Notes under the pieces: generated by a model
Told to the model about the DNA's origin: nothing
What the model saw: the letters and a program-made list of their open reading frames with translations, nothing else
Database searches by the model: none
Shown here: positions 58,341-64,000 of the stretch, piece after piece
Position numbering within the stretch: the first letter of the stretch is position 1
Layout: each line of letters opens with the position of its first letter
NCBI GenBank assembly: GCA_903933115.1
Contig: CAIZIT010000070.1
Span: 62,001-126,000 of the forward strand
Source: an uncultured Burkholderiales bacterium
GTDB lineage: Bacteria; Pseudomonadota; Gammaproteobacteria; Burkholderiales; Burkholderiaceae_C
DNA: 64,000 nucleotides
Direction of reading: 5' to 3'
Made by a program: the position numbers and the translations under genes

Positions 58341-59363
58341 ATGCCACACTTTTTAAATACCATTGGTCTTCAGCCATCCCTTGCGCGAAAGTTTCGCTTG
58401 TTCAGTCAACTTGGTGCAGTTTTGCTTTGTATGGCGCTCGATCTTGGGGGGTTGGGAGTCTCTCAAGCTCAAAGCGGACAGACCATCAAAATGATTGTGC
58501 CTTTTACGCCCGGCACGGGCATGGACACCATCGCTCGGGCGATTTCACCAAAACTCAGCGACCGACTGGGCGTGCCCGTGATTGTGCAAAACTCACCAGG
58601 TGCGAGTGGCAACATTGGCGCAGAGATGGTGGCCAAGTCAGCTCCCGATGGCAACACCATTTTGATGGGTGCCAACACCATGTTGATCGCAGCGCAGTTG
58701 TACAAAAACGTGCCTTTCAATCCTGTGAAAGATTTCTCTCCCGTGTCCATGACAGCATGGGGCACTTTGATGCTGGTGGCCAACCCTAAAACGGGCTTTA
58801 AAACCGTTCAAGACTTGATCAAGGCGGCCAAAGCCAAACCAGACGCCATCAATTTTGGCTCCCCAGGCGTTGGAACACCTCATCACATGGCCATGGAGCT
58901 CTTCAAAGTAGACTCTCAAATTTCTTTGTTGCACGTGCCCTACAAGGGCACGGCCGGTTATACGCAAGACTTGTTGTCGGGTGAAATCAATGTGGGCTTT
59001 TTACCCATTCATGTGGCGCAGAACTTTGTGAGCAGCGGCAAACTCAATGCCATTGCCGTGGGTTCAGCCAAACGTCACCCTGTGGCGAGTGGCGTGCCCA
59101 CCTTCATTGAGTTGGGTTTCAAAGGGGTGAATGTGGACATGTGGTATGCCCTCTTTTATCCAGCCAAGACACCACAGGCTTTGGTGGATCGATTGAACAA
59201 GGAAACGGTTGCTGTTTTGAAAATGCCAGAGATCAAAGAAATGCTCGGCAAAGCGGGCCTGGATGCAGCGGGCTCTACGCCTGAGGAGTTGGCTCAAATT
59301 GTGGCCAGTGACTACCCCAGGTGGGGCCATGTGATTCGCCTCAAAGGCATCGAGGCCGATTGA
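58341..59363 (+). CDS. Bug/TctC-family periplasmic substrate-binding protein
   Basis: A 340-residue binding protein with a signal peptide ending near VSQAQ. Family segments are IKMIVPFTPGTGMDTIAR, VIVQNSPGASGNIGAE and LHVPYKGTAGYTQDLLSGEI. GAGAGA lies upstream of the ATG. It would capture a carboxylate in the periplasm; no TctAB partner is nearby. It heads a co-directional set with PCD and amidase, divergent from the second liv operon. Confidence 0.88.
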   Translation: MPHFLNTIGLQPSLARKFRLFSQLGAVLLCMALDLGGLGVSQAQSGQTIKMIVPFTPGTGMDTIARAISPKLSDRLGVPVIVQNSPGASGNIGAEMVAKSAPDGNTILMGANTMLIAAQLYKNVPFNPVKDFSPVSMTAWGTLMLVANPKTGFKTVQDLIKAAKAKPDAINFGSPGVGTPHHMAMELFKVDSQISLLHVPYKGTAGYTQDLLSGEINVGFLPIHVAQNFVSSGKLNAIAVGSAKRHPVASGVPTFIELGFKGVNVDMWYALFYPAKTPQALVDRLNKETVAVLKMPEIKEMLGKAGLDAAGSTPEELAQIVASDYPRWGHVIRLKGIEAD

Positions 59364-59397
59364 GAGAAGTGGGGTGCCTTGCACTCTACTTCCCATC

Positions 59398-59718
59398 ATG
59401 GACAACGCTTTCATGGAAAATATCAATCCATTGAACCCTGAAGAATTGGAGGCCCTGAGGGCCTCCTTGCCTTTGTGGACCTTTGAGCCTCAAGGGGCCT
59501 GGATGCGCCGAGAGTGGGTCTTCCCAGATTTCTTAAAGGCTTTTGAATTCATGACACAAGTGGCGACATTGGCGCATGAACAAGACCACCATCCCAATTG
59601 GAGCAATGTCTACAACCGGGTGACGATTCAACTCTTCACGCATGACTGCTCTGCTTTGACGCACAGGGACAGTCGTTTGGCTCGGGACATTGAGCATTTG
59701 TTCGCTCAGAGGCAGTAA
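59398..59718 (+). CDS. Pterin-4-alpha-carbinolamine dehydratase (PCD/DCoH)
   Basis: About 106 residues matching the PCD family: DHHPNWSNVYNRVTIQLFTH then ALTHRDSRLARDIE, with the three conserved active-site histidines. PCD regenerates tetrahydropterin for aromatic amino acid hydroxylases; here no such hydroxylase is nearby. The start is ATG 59398, 34 bp after the Bug gene, or 59413. It precedes an amidase, so its presence in this set is unusual. Confidence 0.88.
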   Translation: MDNAFMENINPLNPEELEALRASLPLWTFEPQGAWMRREWVFPDFLKAFEFMTQVATLAHEQDHHPNWSNVYNRVTIQLFTHDCSALTHRDSRLARDIEHLFAQRQ

Positions 59719-59769
59719 CATAGAGGCTCTCTGGTCCTTGATTCATTGTTCTTCACCGAAGGAAATGCC

Positions 59770-61140
59770 ATGTCCGCTTTGAACTCCTTATTCTCTCACT
59801 CGGGTGGATTTGAAGAGACATTTGCACAAATTTTTAAGGTCGCCCAAAGCCATTCAGCGCGGTTCGTTTTCACCAAACTTTTTGAATCGGAGACCCTGGC
59901 TCAAGCCCGTTATTTGGACACCTTGGCGCCAGAGCAACGCAACCGCTCGCCCTTGATGGGCTGGTCTGTGAGTGTGAAAGATTTGTACGATGTGGCCGGT
60001 GAGGTCACCTTGGCGGGCACTCGTGTTTTGGCGCAAAACGAGCCTGCAAAAAAGGATGCCCTGGCGGTGCAAAGGCTCAGACAAGCTGGCGCCTTGATTG
60101 TGGGGCAGACCAACATGACCGAGTTGGCCTTCTCCGGTGTGGGGATCAACCCGCACTACAACACGCCTGTCAATCCCTGCGATGCTGCGAATGAGCGCAT
60201 CCCCGGAGGCTCTTCCTCCGGTGCAGCCGTATCGGTGGCTTTGGGGCTTTGCCATGCGGGACTGGGTTCAGACACGGGAGGCTCCATTCGAATTCCGGCT
60301 GCACTTTGTGGGCTGGTGGGCTTTAAGCCCACGCAGTCGAGAGTTCCCTTAACGGGTACCGTTGCCTTGGCGCCGTCTTTGGACACGGCTTGCGCGATGA
60401 CCCGGTCTGTAGAGGACTGCATCAAAGTCGATCGTGTGCTCTCCATGGAGAGTTTGGATGTTGAAAAACGGGACTTGCTCGGCATGCGGTTTTTGGTCCC
60501 TCAAGCCGTGGTGCTCGAGCAGTTGAGTGGGCCTGTGGCCAAGGCTTTTGCGCGTGCTTTGAGTGTCTTGTCTTCAAAGGGCGCATTGATTGAGGAGCGG
60601 CCCTGTGAGTTTTTCAATGAGGTGGGTGCAATCAATCAGCCTGGGGGGCTCTCACCCATTGAGGCTTGGGCCTCACACGCCAGCGCTGTGGCCCATCAAC
60701 TGGAGAGGATTGACCCCCGAGTCGTGCAGCGCATGCTCTTGGGGCGAGAGGTGTCAGTGGCAGATTACTGGCAATTGTTGCGACAAAGGTCCAGTTGGTG
60801 TGAAGCGGTCTCTGCCAAGATAGAAGGCTACGATGCAGTCTTGTGTCCCACAGTGCCCATGCAGGCGCCTTTGATCGAGCCCCTTCTCAAAGACGATGCT
60901 CTATTTGGAGAGACCAATCGTTTGCTGCTCAGGAACACCTTTCTCTTTAACTTCCTTGATGGATGCTCCATCAGTTTGCCAATGCAAGCCCCCGACGAGT
61001 TGCCCATGGGCTTGATGGTGTCTGGGGCAGGGGGAAGAGATGCCCGAGTTTTAAGAAGTGCTTGGGCCATCGAGCATGCGCTATCTCGACACGTGGATTG
61101 GGGGTCAGACGCTGGTGGACAAGGCCTCTTTACCCAATAG
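59770..61140 (+). CDS. Amidase-signature family amidase
   Basis: About 456 residues. The catalytic Ser-cisSer-Lys triad is visible: Lys70 (SVSVKDLYD), Ser149 (GGSSSG) and Ser172 (SDTGGSIR). The family hydrolyses amides to acids and ammonia. AAGGAAA precedes the ATG at 59770; a TTG at 59746 would add eight residues. It overlaps the convergent HAD gene by 36 bp. Together with the Bug protein it may convert an imported amide to an acid, but the substrate is unknown. Confidence 0.88.
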   Translation: MSALNSLFSHSGGFEETFAQIFKVAQSHSARFVFTKLFESETLAQARYLDTLAPEQRNRSPLMGWSVSVKDLYDVAGEVTLAGTRVLAQNEPAKKDALAVQRLRQAGALIVGQTNMTELAFSGVGINPHYNTPVNPCDAANERIPGGSSSGAAVSVALGLCHAGLGSDTGGSIRIPAALCGLVGFKPTQSRVPLTGTVALAPSLDTACAMTRSVEDCIKVDRVLSMESLDVEKRDLLGMRFLVPQAVVLEQLSGPVAKAFARALSVLSSKGALIEERPCEFFNEVGAINQPGGLSPIEAWASHASAVAHQLERIDPRVVQRMLLGREVSVADYWQLLRQRSSWCEAVSAKIEGYDAVLCPTVPMQAPLIEPLLKDDALFGETNRLLLRNTFLFNFLDGCSISLPMQAPDELPMGLMVSGAGGRDARVLRSAWAIEHALSRHVDWGSDAGGQGLFTQ

Positions 61141-61827
61141 CCCTAGGAGGCTTCTCAAGTCCTGGATGTGGTGAGACACATCTGGGCCCAACCGGTCTTT
61201 GGGAGCATTTTGTCGGTTGAGCCATACGGCATCCCAGCCAAACCAAGTGGCCCCCAATGCGTCCCAGTCGTTGCTGGAGACAAACAAGATTTCACTTTTT
61301 TGGACGTTGAAGAGGGTTTCAATCAAACCGTAAGTGCTGGGATGTGTCTTGAACTGCCTGACACGGTCAACAGAGACAATTTGGTCAAAGAGGTGGTGAA
61401 TTTGAGCGTTCTGACTCACGCGCTCGAGCATCTGGGGATTGGCATTGGACAAAATGGCGGTTTGCAGTCCAAGGGATCTGAGGCGTTCCAGGACCATGGC
61501 GTTTTCTTCATAGGCTTCCAAATGCTCATACGCTTGCATCAGCTGCTCCTCATGCTGGACGCTCAAGTCCAGGTTCAACTTTTGCGCACTGTAGCGAAGC
61601 GCTTTTTGGGTGATGTCCCAAAAGGTTTCGTAGTGCTGACTGCCATTGATGCCGTGGGGATCGCTCAAGGAGACGAGACGGGTGTAGTCAATTTGCTTGT
61701 CACGCCACAGTTGAGCCAGGGCTTGTCCTGAGGATGGGAATAGACGCTCGCAAGCCTTGGAGATGCTGTAGACATCAAATAAAGTTCCATAGGCGTCAAA
61801 AACGATCAGGGTTTTGTGTGGGGTCAT
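61105..61827 (-). CDS. Haloacid dehalogenase, type II
   Basis: About 240 residues. Motif I is FDAYGTLFD with nucleophile Asp11. Next come SNAN in ILSNANPQML, a lysine motif replaced by RQFKTHPSTY and the SSNDWDALGA motif typical of L-2-haloacid dehalogenases. This is more canonical than the HAD protein at 3929. AAGGAG precedes the ATG at 61827, which rules out the longer in-frame start at 61908. It ends inside the end of the amidase gene on the opposite strand. Confidence 0.88.
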   Translation of the reverse strand: MTPHKTLIVFDAYGTLFDVYSISKACERLFPSSGQALAQLWRDKQIDYTRLVSLSDPHGINGSQHYETFWDITQKALRYSAQKLNLDLSVQHEEQLMQAYEHLEAYEENAMVLERLRSLGLQTAILSNANPQMLERVSQNAQIHHLFDQIVSVDRVRQFKTHPSTYGLIETLFNVQKSEILFVSSNDWDALGATWFGWDAVWLNRQNAPKDRLGPDVSHHIQDLRSLLGLLGKEALSTSV

Positions 61828-62056
61828 CTTGAGCTCCTTAGGGGCTTTGCTGGGGGGATCTTTGGCGTATTTGCTTGTGGCCGCCTGCGTACAACGGGTC
61901 TGACCCAAACGTTGGAGCCACGGCGGCTGAACAATTCACGGCCCATCATATCGGATTCACCCCCCCTTTTTTTAGCTCCAGACTCAGGCCCTGGCCCAAG
62001 CTGCTCATGTGCTAAAGTCTCCTCCATCTCTTTCTCCATCCAAATAGGAAACACAG

Positions 62057-62437
62057 ATGAACATGACTTATGCGTGCGTTTTGTTGGCGGGTTTAACCCC
62101 TTTGATTGCGGTGACGGTTGCCAAGTGGAAACTCAAGGGCTACGACAACAACAATCCTCGTGAATGGATGGCCCAGCAAACGGGCTTCAGAGCTCGGGCT
62201 TATGCGGCGCATCAAAATTGTTTTGAGTCTTTCCCCTTCTTTGCGGTCGCGGTCATCATGGCGATGATGGCGGGTGTGGATGCCAAACCACTGGACACTT
62301 GCTCGTTGCTGTATGTGGTGGCGAGACTGCTCTACATCTTGTGCTACGTCAAAAACTGGGCAACAGCGCGTTCTATTTTTTGGACCATTGGATACGGCAG
62401 TGTCATTGCTATTTTTGTTTATGGCTTTCAGGTCTGA
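62057..62437 (+). CDS. MAPEG-family membrane protein
   Basis: A 126-residue protein with four membrane helices and the MAPEG pattern (RARAYAAHQNCFESFPFFA). Eukaryotic members are glutathione-dependent; bacterial ones are of mostly unknown function. AGGAAA precedes the ATG. It stands alone, followed by a 12-bp perfect hairpin without a T run. Confidence 0.88.
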   Translation: MNMTYACVLLAGLTPLIAVTVAKWKLKGYDNNNPREWMAQQTGFRARAYAAHQNCFESFPFFAVAVIMAMMAGVDAKPLDTCSLLYVVARLLYILCYVKNWATARSIFWTIGYGSVIAIFVYGFQV

Positions 62438-62504
62438 GGCGCATTGGAGACGAAAAAAACCGGCACCCTGTGTCAACCGCTTCATCTCCCAGCCCGTTAT
62501 GAGT

Positions 62505-62536
62505 TCATCCAAGCCCTAAAAATGGGGCTTGGATGA
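62505..62536. terminator. Perfect 12-bp hairpin after MAPEG gene
   Basis: TCATCCAAGCCC-TAAAAATG-GGGCTTGGATGA forms a perfect 12-bp stem 68 bp after the MAPEG stop. There is no T run after it on either strand, so it is a weak terminator at best; it may stabilise an mRNA end. Confidence 0.4.
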
Positions 62537-62590
62537 GAAAGATCTCTAAAGAAACGACCAAAAATCAGATCAGCCATTTTGGGAGGCATC

Positions 62591-62965
62591 ATGAAAAAGT
62601 TAACTCAATCCTTGCTCGTCATCACTTTGGCCTTGGCCAGTGCTTTGGCGCAAGCCCACCCTGGTGGATTTGGACATGGGTACGGGAGATCTTATGGTTA
62701 TGAAGGCCATGGTGGTGGTTGGTCCAGGGGCGGCTGGGTGGCTCCAGTGGTGGCTGCTGGATTGATTGGGGGCGCGATCTATGCGGGTACCCATCCCCTT
62801 TATGCACCCAGCTATGTGAACCCACCCGTGGTGATCAACCCTGCACCCGTTTACATGAACGGCGTACCAGGTGCGCCAGCGCCTGTTGCTTACTACTGCT
62901 CAGCCTATCAACAGTACTACCCTCAGGTGGGGAGCTGTCCCGTGCCTTGGCAGATCGTGAATTGA
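62591..62965 (+). CDS. Small exported His/Gly/Tyr-rich protein
   Basis: A 124-residue protein with signal peptide MKKLTQSLLVITLALASA ending near AQAHP. The mature part is rich in Gly, His, Tyr and Pro with a central hydrophobic stretch (VAPVVAAGLIGGAIYAG) and two cysteines near the end (YYCSAYQQYY, VGSCPVPW). GGGAGG precedes the ATG at 62591; a TTG at 62579 is unlikely. It resembles small envelope proteins common in Burkholderiales; function unknown. Confidence 0.7.
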   Translation: MKKLTQSLLVITLALASALAQAHPGGFGHGYGRSYGYEGHGGGWSRGGWVAPVVAAGLIGGAIYAGTHPLYAPSYVNPPVVINPAPVYMNGVPGAPAPVAYYCSAYQQYYPQVGSCPVPWQIVN

Positions 62966-62971
62966 GGCCAG

Positions 62972-63006
62972 GGGTTTAGGGCTTAGGGTTAAGAGTTAAG
63001 GGTTCC
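62972..63006 (+). repeat. Five 7-bp telomere-like tandem repeats
   Basis: Units GGGTTTA, GGGCTTA, GGGTTAA, GAGTTAA and GGGTTCC follow each other in the spacer after the small exported gene. Resemblance to telomere repeats is probably chance; slippage is the simple explanation. Confidence 0.7.
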
Positions 63007-63104
63007 CAACGCGGACTTGTCTTCCACCCTGGAGAACCTCAGCCCGATCGTTCTTCAGAATAAAATCAAAGCTCCCACTCGGGGAAGATTCTTGGAGCTC
63101 TATT

Positions 63105-63545
63105 GTGTCTGTGTTCAAAACATCCCGCTTTTTCAGCGAGTCCGTTGATGCCGTTTTTCAAGCCTTTGCCTCTCCAGAGCGACTGGCACGCTGGTGGGGG
63201 CCGGATGGTTTCACCAACACCTTTGATGTCTTTGAGTTTAAAAATGGGGGGTCTTGGCGCTTCACCATGCATGGTCCAGATGGACAACATTACCCCAATG
63301 TGGTTGTGTTCGAAAACATCGAGATCAATCGTTTGCTGGTTTTGAGCCACGTCACGCAACCTGCATTCAAGCTGACCATTCAATTTGAGCCGAACAAAGA
63401 GTCTCCCTCTTTAGGCACCACCGTGACTTGGCAGCAAGCATTTGAGAGTGCCGATTTGGCGGCCTCTATCCAGCACATTGTGGAGCCTGCCAATGAGCAA
63501 AACCTGAGCCGTTGGCAAAAAGAGTTGGCCCAAGAGGCGTCTTAG
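63105..63545 (+). CDS. SRPBCC (AHSA1-like) domain protein
   Basis: A 146-residue single-domain START/SRPBCC protein: FFSESVDAVFQAFASPERLA, RWWGPDGFTNTF and the closing helix with ANEQNLSRWQKELA, typical of the AHSA1-like group. The fold binds hydrophobic ligands; most members have no known role. The start is a GTG at 63105 with GGAG nine bases upstream. Confidence 0.85.
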   Translation: MSVFKTSRFFSESVDAVFQAFASPERLARWWGPDGFTNTFDVFEFKNGGSWRFTMHGPDGQHYPNVVVFENIEINRLLVLSHVTQPAFKLTIQFEPNKESPSLGTTVTWQQAFESADLAASIQHIVEPANEQNLSRWQKELAQEAS

Positions 63546-63646
63546 AAACGAGTATGGGGTAAGCCTCTGTCAGGCCACCGATCCGAAGTCAATAAACGTG
63601 AGGACCTGCATCTTCTGAGCTCCTGAGTTTTTAGCCCATCGGTGGA

Positions 63647-64000
63647 TCAAGACTCCGTGAGCGCACTCAAGTCCTGCAAATGCTTCTTGCCCCCGCGCTC
63701 TGAGTGGCGCTCCAAGGCGCTCAAGGATTCAATCTCCACCTTTGCGCCTTTTCTGGGGCCGTACACATTGTGTTTGAGCCACAGCAGCTCTTCTTTGAGT
63801 TTTTCTGAGCTGCCAACCGTTTTGCTCCAGCATTTGATCTCCGCCGACCAACGGTACGCCCTTGCTTTCAAGATGTCTTTGGTTTCGTAGGGCGAGCCAA
63901 TCGCATAGACTTTGCTTTGCATTTGCGCAGACGACTCAAAGAGCGTTTGGATGGCACTTTGTTGTGTCTTGGGCAAAACCATGTTCAACACTTCTAAAAG
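63647..64000 (-). CDS. C-terminal part of a probable 3'-5' exonuclease, 5' end outside window
   Basis: The frame is open to the right edge of the window (LLEVLNMVLPKTQQSAIQ at the edge), so only the last 117 or so codons are visible. The segment KDILKARAYRWSAEIKCWSK resembles the C-terminal region found in DnaQ-like exonucleases of Burkholderiales. The catalytic DEDD motifs would lie outside the window, so the assignment is tentative. Confidence 0.55.
   Translation of the reverse strand, partial: LLEVLNMVLPKTQQSAIQTLFESSAQMQSKVYAIGSPYETKDILKARAYRWSAEIKCWSKTVGSSEKLKEELLWLKHNVYGPRKGAKVEIESLSALERHSERGGKKHLQDLSALTES

Noticed and set aside
62972-63006. Telomere or replication terminus from the GGGTTTA-like repeats
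   Set aside because: Only five impure units in a short spacer; slippage is simpler.
1-64000. CRISPR arrays, tRNA or rRNA genes
   Set aside because: No regularly spaced repeats with unique spacers and no recognisable tRNA or rRNA sequence were seen by eye.

Overview
The window looks like a chromosomal segment of a betaproteobacterium of the order Burkholderiales, probably Comamonadaceae-like. The evidence is moderate GC, several Liv-type ABC transporters, stand-alone Bug/TctC-type substrate-binding proteins and many aromatic-acid catabolic genes. This placement rests on gene content only. I saw no rRNA, tRNA or CRISPR array. Genes run on both strands in short operons, and both ends of the window cut a gene (a rhodanese protein at the left, an exonuclease-like C-terminus at the right).

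Left part (1-18.1 kb): a four-module rhodanese protein, an Rrf2 regulator, a MerR-type regulator, a HAD-II hydrolase, an orphan ParA ATPase and a glycine-zipper surface protein. These are followed by a livK-[terminator]-livH-livMG-livF transporter. Upstream of it lie an ACMSD-type amidohydrolase with an overlapping 49-codon gene, and a divergent intradiol dioxygenase-FAH hydrolase pair, which together suggest uptake and breakdown of an aromatic acid through a hydroxylated catechol. A B12-binding radical SAM enzyme comes next, then an intact livF behind a 5'-truncated livG remnant.

Middle (18.2-36.6 kb): a LuxR-type regulator with a hybrid kinase and a small exported protein; a marR-OMF-emrA-emrB efflux operon with an operator-like palindrome; and 3-hydroxybenzoate 6-hydroxylase plus gentisate 1,2-dioxygenase. 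A HigBA-type toxin-antitoxin pair lies between two 191-bp inverted repeats. It is followed by a cytX-type transporter under a TPP riboswitch, and a Rieske alpha/beta oxygenase with a Bug protein that could be a second route into gentisate. The gentisate genes and the Rieske operon flank the repeat-bounded toxin-antitoxin island and cytX.

Right-middle (36.7-49.6 kb): an OmpR/kinase pair, a TonB receptor divergent from a MipA/OmpV protein, and a kinase-less DUF4118 membrane protein whose start codon lies 6 bp from that of a hydrolase-BLUF-MgtC operon. The BLUF protein lacks the usual photoactive glutamine. A PLD-family nuclease, a second related hydrolase, a TPR/glycine-rich membrane protein, DUF1993, YaeQ and DUF393 proteins follow.

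Right (49.6-64 kb): a second catabolic block on the minus strand, livG-livF-livK-livH-livM followed by a ThDP-dependent decarboxylase-like enzyme and a Rieske oxygenase. Divergent from it are a Bug protein, a pterin carbinolamine dehydratase and an amidase. The divergent promoter region carries two different short tandem-repeat arrays. The end holds a haloacid dehalogenase, a MAPEG protein, a small exported protein, an SRPBCC protein and the exonuclease-like fragment. The most unusual signals are the inverted-repeat-bounded toxin-antitoxin island, the atypical BLUF operon, the 49-residue gene and the repeated appearance of 7-15 bp tandem repeats in spacers.
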